From: Candidatus Brocadiaceae bacterium | GTDB lineage: Bacteria; Planctomycetota; Brocadiia; SM23-32 | Assembly (NCBI GenBank): GCA_030615435.1 | Contig: JAUWZH010000134.1 | Span: 1 to 6,971, forward strand | Length of the DNA: 6,971 bases | Reading direction: 5' to 3' | Shown here: positions 1-6,068 of the stretch, piece after piece | How the letters are laid out: every line of letters begins with the position of its first letter | Numbering within the stretch: the first letter of the stretch is position 1 | Notes under the pieces: model-generated | The model's database searches: none | Told to the model about the DNA's origin: nothing | Seen by the model: only the letters and a program-made list of their open reading frames with translations | Position numbers and translations under genes: made by a program

Positions 1-1339
1 CGCCCGTCGTGGGCCGCGCACGGGCGGCCCGGTAGTTCTCGGGCGGGATCGTGCGCGCGAAGCCCTTCATGAGTTCGAGGCGGGCAAAACGGGGGAATCG
101 GCCTCCTCCCCTGTAATCGAATCGGTCAACGGCCCGCTGCACGCACAGGCACCCCTCGCTGACCAGCTCGGGCAGCCGCACGAGCCTGCCGGCGTGCTTC
201 CTGGCCACGTCCACAATCAGCGGCACGCTCGCTGCCAGCAATTGCCGGCGGATGAGCGCGGCGGCGGCCAGGTGGGCTTCGAGCTCGTCCAGCAGGCCGG
301 CAGGCACGTATCGCTTCGGGTTGATCCGGCCCTTTAGGCGCGCCGCCGCGAACTTCAGGTAATTGTACTTCTGAAACAGCCGGCCCTCCTCCTGGCGGCT
401 GGACGGGGGCCCCGGCGCCTCGCCGGCCATTATCGTCGCCTCCGCATCGTCGCGGTCGAACGGTTGTTCGTAGTGGAACTGCAGGGGCAGGCTCGTGTCC
501 ATCACGAGGGCACGAGCGCGGGCCTCATTGGCGATGCGGTATATGCTGCCGCGGGAGCGCCCGAAGCGCATCGAAAGGCCCTGCACAGAGCGTCCTGCGC
601 GGTAGGCGTCGTGGATGCGCAGTTTCTCGTCGGGGCTGAGCCGTTTGCGGCGCGGCGCGGCGGGGGGTTCTTCGGCACGGGCGCCCTGCGTGCGGAGGAC
701 GCGGAGGATGGTTTCCTTCGCGCGGCCGCTGCTGCGGGCTACCCTTTCGGCGGCGGCCGTCGGGCTGAGCCCCCCCTCTCCGGACAGCTCCCGGGCCTGG
801 CGCGCGAGGGATTCCCTTTCGGCCTTGCTCAGTCTGGAGAAGCGCCCCGAGCGCACCAGCCGTTCCCTGTGCGCTTCTGCGAAGCCGCGCAGGGCGCCCT
901 CGCGAATGCCGGTGCGCAGCCTCCCGTCGGGGAACAAGTACTTGCGGGAGACCAGTCCCGCGCGGCGCCACCGGTAGACCGTGCGGGTGGAGACGCGGAA
1001 GCGTGAGGAGACCTCCTCAACGGTGAAGACCCTCTCCGGCGCCTCGGCCGCCTCGGTGGGCGCACTGCCGGAGACCCTGTCCAGAAGCCGCAGCAGGTCC
1101 CCGCGCAACTCTCCTCCGCGGCGCGCATGCACCGGTGCCTCGGCGGGCCGAAACCCCGTGACCCTGAAGTAGATGAACTCATAGGAGTAGCGGGTCTCCG
1201 CCTGGAGGGAGGCCAGCAGGGCCTCGATGCGGTCCGCGTGGCGGCGACGCACGGGTTCGGGGCTGAGCAGGAGCTGTTTCTCCAGCGCGGCTGCCCAGCT
1301 CTGTGTGTATGAGGCCATCGGTGGGTCCCCTGGAGCCAT
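1..1339 (-). CDS. Sigma-70-family-like protein with multi-HTH N-terminus (partial)
   Basis: Probable transcription initiation factor; 446 codons are visible and the C-terminus lies beyond the left edge. The frame is open throughout. Residues about 103-150 form a MerR/excisionase-like helix-turn-helix (FTVEEVSSRFRVSTRTVYRW, then a short wing). About 175-205 and 234-277 are further HTH-like segments (for example GLSMRFGRSRGSIYRIANEA). About 360-446 match sigma region 2: helix LLAASVPLIVDVARKH, then LPELVSEG and AVDRFDYRGGGRF. The region 2.3/2.4 stretch, FARLELMKGFARTIPPE, lacks the tryptophan pair usual in housekeeping sigma factors, so promoter melting may differ or the protein may be a divergent alternative sigma. 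The ATG at 1339 has a GGTGGAG ribosome site 6 bases upstream; an in-frame ATG at 1318 is the alternative. It diverges from rpsO. Family placement is by motif recognition; the phylum link to Planctomycetota is inference. Regions 3 and 4 cannot be judged. Confidence 0.8.
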   Translation of the reverse strand, partial: MAPGDPPMASYTQSWAAALEKQLLLSPEPVRRRHADRIEALLASLQAETRYSYEFIYFRVTGFRPAEAPVHARRGGELRGDLLRLLDRVSGSAPTEAAEAPERVFTVEEVSSRFRVSTRTVYRWRRAGLVSRKYLFPDGRLRTGIREGALRGFAEAHRERLVRSGRFSRLSKAERESLARQARELSGEGGLSPTAAAERVARSSGRAKETILRVLRTQGARAEEPPAAPRRKRLSPDEKLRIHDAYRAGRSVQGLSMRFGRSRGSIYRIANEARARALVMDTSLPLQFHYEQPFDRDDAEATIMAGEAPGPPSSRQEEGRLFQKYNYLKFAAARLKGRINPKRYVPAGLLDELEAHLAAAALIRRQLLAASVPLIVDVARKHAGRLVRLPELVSEGCLCVQRAVDRFDYRGGGRFPRFARLELMKGFARTIPPENYRAARARPTTG

Positions 1340-1355
1340 CGGCGTCTCCACCTTC

Positions 1356-1385
1356 AGTATACCGGGCAGGACCGTTTTTCTCTAA
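1356..1385 (-). promoter_or_regulatory. Candidate promoter of the sigma-like gene
   Basis: On the minus strand TATACT (1361-1356) is a 5/6 match to the -10 box. A poor -35 (TTAGAG, 1385-1380) lies 18 bases upstream. Initiation would fall near 1349, which would put the ribosome site of the 1339 start at the very 5' end of the message. That slightly favours the 1318 start, or a different promoter. Sequence-only call. Confidence 0.4.
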
Positions 1386-1433
1386 GGGACCTCGGCGGGC
1401 TGTCAGAAGAGGCGCCCCACGCCCTGTTGACCT

Positions 1434-1462
1434 TTGCAGCAGGGCACGGGTTGTGCTATATT
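1434..1462 (+). promoter_or_regulatory. Extended -10 promoter for rpsO
   Basis: TGC-TATATT at 1454-1462 is an extended -10 element. A half-matching -35 (TTGCAG, 1434-1439) sits 17 bases upstream. Initiation near 1469 would leave an rpsO leader of about 88 bases. A better -35-like TTGACC at 1427-1432 is 24 bases from the -10, too far for a normal sigma-70 spacer. Confidence 0.55.
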
Positions 1463-1468
1463 GGTGGC

Positions 1469-1556
1469 GCCCTTTACTCGCGCCTGATGTTTCAGGGGAC
1501 AGGATTGGGGAGGGCGCGCCGGCCTCCGGGCCGTGCCGACAACGGACAGGGAGAAG
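1469..1556 (+). promoter_or_regulatory. rpsO 5' leader with two small hairpins
   Basis: The predicted rpsO leader holds two perfect small hairpins: CCTGA/TCAGG around a 4-base loop (1483-1496), and CGGCC-TCCG-GGCCG (1520-1533), whose loop has the stable UNCG form. S15 represses its own message through leader structures in several bacteria, and these structures differ between lineages. A similar role here is possible, but no known S15-binding fold was recognised. The second hairpin buries the alternative GTG start at 1533. Confidence 0.35.
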
Positions 1557-1820
1557 ATGGAGAAAGCGGGCAAGACCCAGATCATCGAGCAGTTCCGCGT
1601 GCGTGCGGACGATACGGGCTCGCCGGAGGTTCAGATTGCCCTGCTGACGGCGAGGATCAAGGAGCTGACCGAGCACCTTCGTGTGCACAGGAAGGACTTC
1701 GGCTCTCGCCAGGGCCTGCTGAAGATGGTGAGCAGACGCGCGGCGCTCCTGCGCTATCTGAGGGGCAGGGGCGAGCGGAGGTACAGAGAGGTCATCGTCG
1801 CGCTGGGGCTCCGGAAGTAG
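1557..1820 (+). CDS. rpsO: Small ribosomal subunit protein S15
   Basis: S15 binds the central domain of 16S rRNA at a three-way junction early in 30S assembly, and bridges to the 50S subunit. The protein here is 87 residues, close to the usual 88-89. Family signatures are clear: DTGSPEVQIALLTARIKELTEHL, then the rRNA-binding H-KDFGSRQGLLKMVSRR, and the C-terminal LRYLRG..RYREVIVALGLRK. I chose the ATG at 1557 because it gives the normal family length and has a purine-rich AGGGAG just upstream, though the spacing is short (3 bases). A GTG at 1533 would add eight residues but has no ribosome site. It lies upstream of pnp in the same direction, the classic rpsO-pnp arrangement. Confidence 0.95.
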   Translation: MEKAGKTQIIEQFRVRADDTGSPEVQIALLTARIKELTEHLRVHRKDFGSRQGLLKMVSRRAALLRYLRGRGERRYREVIVALGLRK

Positions 1821-1823
1821 CCG

Positions 1824-1882
1824 GCGAGGGCGAAGGGATTGCTCTCGTGGCCCGCGAGGGCGCGCACGGAGTTTCTCTCGTG
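1824..1882 (+). repeat. Tandem imperfect repeat, two similar hairpins after rpsO
   Basis: GCGAGGGCG occurs at 1824-1832 and 1854-1862, and CTCTCGTG at 1842-1849 and 1875-1882. Each copy can fold GCGAGGG against CUCUCGU (7 bp including G-U pairs), with loops of 11 and 14 bases. A pyrimidine-rich stretch (CTTTCTTGTT) follows the second copy. This could be a weak terminator or attenuator, or a processing site between rpsO and pnp. Confidence 0.45.
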
Positions 1883-1988
1883 CTTTCTTGTTCGGCGGGT
1901 CCCTTCGAGAGTCCCTGCGCTCGACCTGTGGCGAGCAGGATCGGTGGTCCCTCGGCCAAAGAAAGCGGCGAGCAGGCAGTGCGGAAGT

Positions 1989-2016
1989 TTGACCCGCCGT
2001 GGGGCAGTTCTAAAGG
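1989..2016 (+). promoter_or_regulatory. Weak candidate promoter for pnp
   Basis: TTGACC (1989-1994, 5/6 to the -35 consensus) is followed after 16 bases by TAAAGG (2011-2016), a 3/6 match to the -10 box. It would allow pnp transcription independent of rpsO. The -10 is poor, so this is only suggestive. Confidence 0.25.
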
Positions 2017-2198
2017 GGTTCGGGGGGAGGCCACGTGCCCGCACGCTGTCAGTTCCAGCGCCCCCACGCCGTTTGGCGCTGAGGGTTTCTGAGCATCTCT
2101 GGCTTTTCGGCCGGGGAAAGTCGTGCTGTGTCGGGCCGCCTCGATTGCATGGGAGATGAGTTGCCCACGTAGAGTGTGCTCACAGAGAATCTGGTCAC

Positions 2199-2206
2199 GG
2201 AGGTGA
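2199..2206 (+). promoter_or_regulatory. Strong pnp ribosome binding site
   Basis: GGAGGTGA is a full 8-base match to the anti-Shine-Dalgarno end of 16S rRNA. It sits 5 bases before the GTG at 2212. This decides the start of pnp, because the longer reading from GTG 2176 would put the site inside the coding region. Confidence 0.85.
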
Positions 2207-2211
2207 ATGCT

Positions 2212-4383
2212 GTGGTGTGGAAAGTGGAAAGGACAATTGCCGGACGGAAGATGACGTTGGAATCCGGAAGGATGGGCAGACAGGCCGATGGCGCTGTGCT
2301 GGTCTCCTATGGTGAGACCGTCGTGCTCGTGGCAGCCGTGGCCGAGCCTTGCAAGAGGGAGCTCGATTTCTTCCCGCTGGGCGTCGAATACCGGGAGAAA
2401 CAATATGCCGCCGGCAAGATCCCCGGCGGCATCATCAAGCGAGAGGGCCGTCCCACGACCAAGGAAATCGTCACCATGCGCCTGACCGACCGGCCCATTC
2501 GGCCGCTCTTCCCGGAAGATTACGCCGAAGAGGTTCAGGTCCAGTGCAACGTGCTGAGCGCCGACGGAGAGAACGATCCGGACGTGCTCTCCATGGTGGG
2601 GGCCTCGGCGGCGTTGGCCATCAGCGACATCCCCTTTCAGGGCCCGATCGGCGCCTGCAGGGTGGGCCTGGTGGAGGACGAGTTCGTTATCAATCCCACG
2701 CACGAGGAGCGGGAGCGCAGCGAGCTCGAGATGGTCGTGGCCGGCACCTCTGAGGCGATCGTGATGGTGGAGGGCAGCGCCCGCGTGATCCCGGAGGAGG
2801 ACGTTCTGACGGCCATTGCCGTGGCCCAGGACGTGAACGTGGAACTGACACGGATGATCGGCGAGCTGGTCGCGCTTCGGGAAGCCGACGGCGCGGGGCG
2901 GCCCACGCGCAGCTACACGCCGCTGCCGGCGGTGGAGCCGGCACTGGCACGAGTGCAGGAGCGTTACGGCGAGCGCATCGCCGAGCTGGATCGCGCGGAG
3001 GCGGGCGGACAGGGAAAGACGGTGAAGCTCGGTCGCCGCGAGGCGATGCAGGCGCTCAGGGACGAGGCGACCCAGGAGCTCCTCGCCGAGCAGATGGAAT
3101 CGGGCGGAGGCCAAGAAGCAGCCCGAAGTCCGCAGTCGAAAACCGAGAATGTCCTCACCCCCGCCGTGATTCGGCGCGCCTTCGAGAAGCTGGAAGGGCA
3201 AGCGCTGCGGCGCCGGGTGCTGGAGACGGGCGCGCGCGACGACGGGCGGACCCCGGACGAGATTCGAGAGGTTACCTGCGAGATCGGCGTGCTGCCGCGC
3301 ACACACGGCAGCGCCCTGTTCACGCGCGGGGGGACCCAGGCGCTCGTCATAACCACGCTGGGGTCGGTCCGGGATGAGCAGCGGGTGCTTGACCCCCTGG
3401 TGCAGGAAGATCCGAAGAAGTTCATGGTGCACTACAATTTCCCGCCCTTCTGCGTCGGGGAGGTGCGGCCCATCCGAGGTCCCGGGCGGCGCGAGATAGG
3501 GCACGGGGAACTCTCCGAAAGGGCCCTGCTGCCCGTGCTGCCTTCTCCCGACCGCTTCCCCTACACCATTCGCCTGGTCTCTGACATCCTGGAGAGCAAC
3601 GGTTCTTCTTCGATGGCGAGCGTCTGCGGGGGGACCCTGAGCATGATGGACGCCGGGGTTCCGATCAAAGATCCTGTCGCAGGGGTTGCGATGGGGGCGA
3701 TCGTAGAGGGTGAGCGGGCGGTGGTGCTCACTGACATCACGGGGGAGGAGGACCATTACGGCGATATGGACTTGAAGCTGGCGGGCACCCAGAAGGGGGT
3801 GACGGCCTTGCAGCTCGACCTGAAGGTCCACGGCGTGGGCAAGGAGGTGCTGCGCAAGGTCATGATGCGGGCCAGGGAGGCCCGCGTGGAGATCCTCAGA
3901 ACCATGCTCGGCACCATCAGGGCTCCGCGTGCGTCCCTGTCCCCGTATGCCCCGGTGCTGAGGCGCGTGAAGATCGATCCCGAGAAGATCGGCGCCCTCA
4001 TCGGACCGGGCGGGCGCACTATCAAGCGCCTGGAGAGCGAGTTCCTCTGCGACATCGAGGTGGAGGATGACGGGACCGTGACGGTCAGCGGGGACGCTTC
4101 GGCGGACGCGGACGGCGCCATCCGCTACATCGGGAACCTCGGCGCCGGCGTGGAGGTCGGCAAGACCTACGAGGGCCAGGTCACGCAGATCAAGGACTTC
4201 GGCGCCATCGTCGAGCTGTTCCCCGGCACCGACGGCCTGTGCCACGTGAGCGAACTGGACCGTTCCTACGTGAAGAACGTCGAGGACGTTTGCAAGGTCG
4301 GGGACAAGGTGCGCGTCAAGGTCTTGAGCGTGGAGGGGGACCGAATCAAGTTGAGCCGAAAGGCCGCCCTTGACGAGCAGTAG
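2212..4383 (+). CDS. pnp: Polynucleotide phosphorylase (PNPase)
   Basis: Cytoplasmic 3'-5' exoribonuclease that degrades RNA phosphorolytically to nucleoside diphosphates, and also works with or against small RNAs. From this start it is 723 residues, slightly above the usual ~700-711. Order: first RNase PH domain (FFPLGVEYREK, KIPGGIIKREGRPT, RLTDRPIRPLFP), a helical linker at about 228-325 with a small Gly/Ser-containing insertion, and a second RNase PH domain from about 330. The second domain has FTRGGTQ at 370-376, the phosphate-binding SSS at 465-467 in SNGSSSMASVCGG, and catalytic-type D514, D520 and K522 in EEDHYGDMDLK. A KH domain (GPGG at 598-601) and an S1 domain (about 650-720, KDFGAIVELFPG) follow. 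All key residues are present, so it should be active. The GTG start at 2212 is set by the GGAGGTGA site and gives the typical N-terminus; GTG 2215 is also possible. Confidence 0.97.
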   Translation: MVWKVERTIAGRKMTLESGRMGRQADGAVLVSYGETVVLVAAVAEPCKRELDFFPLGVEYREKQYAAGKIPGGIIKREGRPTTKEIVTMRLTDRPIRPLFPEDYAEEVQVQCNVLSADGENDPDVLSMVGASAALAISDIPFQGPIGACRVGLVEDEFVINPTHEERERSELEMVVAGTSEAIVMVEGSARVIPEEDVLTAIAVAQDVNVELTRMIGELVALREADGAGRPTRSYTPLPAVEPALARVQERYGERIAELDRAEAGGQGKTVKLGRREAMQALRDEATQELLAEQMESGGGQEAARSPQSKTENVLTPAVIRRAFEKLEGQALRRRVLETGARDDGRTPDEIREVTCEIGVLPRTHGSALFTRGGTQALVITTLGSVRDEQRVLDPLVQEDPKKFMVHYNFPPFCVGEVRPIRGPGRREIGHGELSERALLPVLPSPDRFPYTIRLVSDILESNGSSSMASVCGGTLSMMDAGVPIKDPVAGVAMGAIVEGERAVVLTDITGEEDHYGDMDLKLAGTQKGVTALQLDLKVHGVGKEVLRKVMMRAREARVEILRTMLGTIRAPRASLSPYAPVLRRVKIDPEKIGALIGPGGRTIKRLESEFLCDIEVEDDGTVTVSGDASADADGAIRYIGNLGAGVEVGKTYEGQVTQIKDFGAIVELFPGTDGLCHVSELDRSYVKNVEDVCKVGDKVRVKVLSVEGDRIKLSRKAALDEQ

Positions 4384-4446
4384 TCAGGGCTCGCCGGGAG
4401 GAGGGGCTGGCGCCTGCCGCACAGGCCCCGTGCTGAGCGCTGAACC

Positions 4447-5811
4447 ATGCAGGATCACCTCAACGTCATGGTGGCCGACAGCGACCGGTCCGTGGTGGAG
4501 GCCGTCGGAGAGACGATCCGCGCCATGGGGCACGCCTGCACGTTGGTGAGCGACCCCGAGGAGGCCCTGAGGCAGGCACGCTCCGGTGCCTTCGAGGTGG
4601 TCCTCACGAGTCTCGGGATCGGCGGGGGGAAAGGCATGGAGGTGCTGCGGGCGGCACGCGCCTCGTGCCCCGAGGCACAGGTGATCATCATGGCGGAGCA
4701 GGAGAACGCCGCCGCCGCCGTCGCCGCCATGAGCGAGGGGGCGAGCACCTACCTGCAGAAACCCCTCAACCGCACGGAACTCTCCGTGGTGGTGGACCGG
4801 GCGGCGGAGTACGTCTCGCTGTATCGCGACCGGCAGTCCTTGCAGAGCCAGGTAGTGCGGCGCTACCGGATCGAGAACATCGTCGGCAACAGCCCCCCGA
4901 TGCTCGGCGTCTTCGAACGAATCCGGCAGGCCGCCGCAACCGAGGCGACCATTCTGATCCAGGGCGAGACGGGCACCGGCAAGGAACTGGTGGCGCGGGC
5001 CATCCACTACAACAGCCGCAGGCACAACAACCGCTTCGTGCCCCTGAACTGCGCCGGGCTCGTGGAGAGCCTCCTGGAGAGCGAGCTGTTCGGCCATGAG
5101 AAGGGCGCCTTCACCGGCGCCGCGAGGTCCAGGATCGGGATGTTCGAGTACGCCGACCACGGCACGCTGTTCCTTGACGAAGTGGGGGACATGCCCCTCT
5201 CCAGCCAGGTGAAGTTGCTGCGCGTGCTGGAGCACGGCGAGATCGTCCGGGTCGGCAGCAACGAGCCCCTCCACGTGGACGTGCGCCTGATAGCCGCCAC
5301 GCACCGGAACCTGCAGGACAAGCTCCAGGACGGCACTTTCCGCCATGACCTGTTCTACCGCCTCAACGTGGTCACCATTGACCTGCCGCCCCTGCGGCAG
5401 AGGCGCTCGGACATCGTGCTGTTGGCTGACTATTTCCTGCGTCGGCTGGCTGAGCAGCACGGCAAGTCCGTCACCGGCATGAGCGCCGGGGTGAAGAAAC
5501 TGCTCTTCCGCTACGAGTGGCCCGGCAACGTGCGAGAGCTCAGGAACTGCCTGGAGCACATGGTCGTCGTGACCACCGACAGCGAGCTCGCGGAAGACGA
5601 CCTGCCCGAGTACCTGCTTGCCCGGATGGGAGGTGCGCCGAAAGAATCAACGATCGAGTCCCTGGCCGGCCAGCCCCTGGAGGCGGTCGAGAAGCATCAC
5701 ATCGCCGGGACCCTGGAACTGGTGGGCGGCAACCGGGAGAAGGCGGCCGAGTTGCTCGGCATCGGGGAGAGGACGCTTTACCGGAAGATCCAGAAATACG
5801 GGCTTCGCTGA
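4447..5811 (+). CDS. NtrC-family sigma-54 activator with degenerate receiver
   Basis: Bacterial enhancer-binding protein that uses ATP hydrolysis to open sigma-54 RNA polymerase complexes. It has 454 residues. A receiver-like domain (about 5-120) is followed by a linker, an AAA+ domain (about 143-380) and a C-terminal Fis-type HTH (about 427-451, NREKAAELLGIGERTLYRKI). The AAA+ core is intact: Walker A GETGTGK (173-179), the sigma-54 contact loop GAFTGA (220-225), Walker B TLFLDE (240-245), and WPGNVREL. The receiver is not canonical. Ser55 (LTSLGI) stands at the phosphoacceptor Asp, Ser12 replaces one of the acidic pair (DSD at 11-13) and Ala83 the conserved Thr/Ser, while Lys105 remains. 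It may be phosphorylation-independent or controlled otherwise. An in-frame TGA at 4441 fixes the ATG at 4447, although no clear ribosome site precedes it. The 63-base gap after pnp suggests shared transcription. A sigma-54 promoter lies just downstream and is a likely target. Confidence 0.92.
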   Translation: MQDHLNVMVADSDRSVVEAVGETIRAMGHACTLVSDPEEALRQARSGAFEVVLTSLGIGGGKGMEVLRAARASCPEAQVIIMAEQENAAAAVAAMSEGASTYLQKPLNRTELSVVVDRAAEYVSLYRDRQSLQSQVVRRYRIENIVGNSPPMLGVFERIRQAAATEATILIQGETGTGKELVARAIHYNSRRHNNRFVPLNCAGLVESLLESELFGHEKGAFTGAARSRIGMFEYADHGTLFLDEVGDMPLSSQVKLLRVLEHGEIVRVGSNEPLHVDVRLIAATHRNLQDKLQDGTFRHDLFYRLNVVTIDLPPLRQRRSDIVLLADYFLRRLAEQHGKSVTGMSAGVKKLLFRYEWPGNVRELRNCLEHMVVVTTDSELAEDDLPEYLLARMGGAPKESTIESLAGQPLEAVEKHHIAGTLELVGGNREKAAELLGIGERTLYRKIQKYGLR

Positions 5812-5853
5812 GCCCGCACTGTCCGCATCCGGACACGGCGAGGCGCCCGGGTG

Positions 5854-5866
5854 TGACAAAGTGTCA
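5854..5866. promoter_or_regulatory. Inverted repeat, possible operator
   Basis: TGACA-AAG-TGTCA is a perfect 5-bp dyad around three bases, lying 8 bases upstream of the -35 box at 5875. It is about 209 bases upstream of the predicted sigma-54 start. It could be a regulator site for either promoter. No known binding consensus is claimed. Confidence 0.3.
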
Positions 5867-5874
5867 GCTCTTGG

Positions 5875-5904
5875 TTGACGGGGCGTGCGAAAATGTCGTA
5901 GTAT
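5875..5904 (+). promoter_or_regulatory. Sigma-70-type promoter in the gap after the activator
   Basis: TTGACG (5875-5880, 5/6) and TAGTAT (5899-5904, 4/6) are separated by 18 bases. Initiation would be near 5911. No gene follows before the terminator at 6167, so the product would be a non-coding RNA of about 290 bases. Its 5' part could fold through GCATT..GGCC (5913-5923) against GGCCAATGC (5980-5988). Confidence 0.5.
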
Positions 5905-5981
5905 GGAGCGGGGCATTGCGGCCTCGTGCTGCGGATGGCGCAGGGCAAGCATCAGGACAGAGAGTTGTAACTTGTGGCAGG

Positions 5982-5993
5982 CCAATGCAATGG
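5982..5993. promoter_or_regulatory. Candidate upstream activator site
   Basis: CCAATGCAATGG is a 12-base dyad with only one mismatched symmetric pair. It is centred about 81 bases upstream of the predicted sigma-54 start, within the range where enhancer-binding proteins usually bind. Related GCATTG boxes lie at 5913-5918 and 6031-6036. Assignment to the neighbouring activator is inference. The same bases can also pair as RNA with 5913-5923 if the longer transcript is made. Confidence 0.35.
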
Positions 5994-6041
5994 GACAAAC
6001 GCCGGCGGGAGCCGAAATTTGTGGCCGGCCGCATTGAATTT

Positions 6042-6058
6042 CCGGCACGGCTCTTGCT
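6042..6058 (+). promoter_or_regulatory. Sigma-54 (-24/-12) promoter
   Basis: CCGGCACGGCTCTTGCT matches the consensus TTGGCACG-N4-TTGCW in the whole GGCACG block and the whole TTGCT block. The invariant GG (6044-6045) and GC (6056-6057) are exactly 10 bases apart; the only deviations are at the two 5'-most T positions. The predicted start is about 6069. It lies in the same orientation as the sigma-54 activator gene ending 230 bases upstream, and drives a stretch that ends in a strong terminator without coding for an evident protein. Confidence 0.75.
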
Positions 6059-6068
6059 GATTGAACGG

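Larger units (their letters stand above)
1821..2211 (+). promoter_or_regulatory. Structured rpsO-pnp intergenic region / pnp leader
   Basis: This 391-base gap has no convincing gene. It holds at least four potential RNA hairpins. Two belong to the tandem repeat at 1824-1881. A third is a perfect 7-bp CAGCGCC/GGCGCTG stem (2056-2062 with 2075-2081, 12-base loop). The fourth is an 8-bp stem (2101-2108 with 2115-2122, loop GGCCGG). In Escherichia coli the pnp leader folds into a hairpin cut by RNase III, and PNPase then destabilises its own message. The leader here is long and structured enough for comparable autoregulation, but the sequence does not prove it. A weak promoter candidate lies inside at 1989-2016. 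Confidence 0.4.

Noticed and set aside
464..1006. Plus-strand frame inside the sigma-like gene region
   Set aside because: The minus-strand frame across 1-1339 encodes recognisable HTH and sigma region 2 sequence; the plus-strand translation is low-complexity Ala/Gly/Arg.
1427..1462. TTGACC paired with TATATT as the rpsO promoter
   Set aside because: The spacer would be 24 bases, too long for sigma-70; the extended -10 with TTGCAG at 17 bases fits better.
1792..4245. 817-codon open frame on the minus strand across pnp
   Set aside because: It lies antisense to a complete, motif-rich pnp. Its translation is rich in His, Arg, Gly and Leu with no recognisable domain, as expected for the shadow of a high-GC gene.
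4384..5559. 391-codon open frame on the minus strand across the activator gene
   Set aside because: Antisense shadow of the sigma-54 activator. No domain or ribosome site was seen.
5820..5835. Terminator directly after the activator gene (TGTCCG/CGGACA hairpin)
   Set aside because: A 6-bp stem with a 4-base loop exists, but it is followed by GC-rich sequence without a T run, so intrinsic termination is unlikely.
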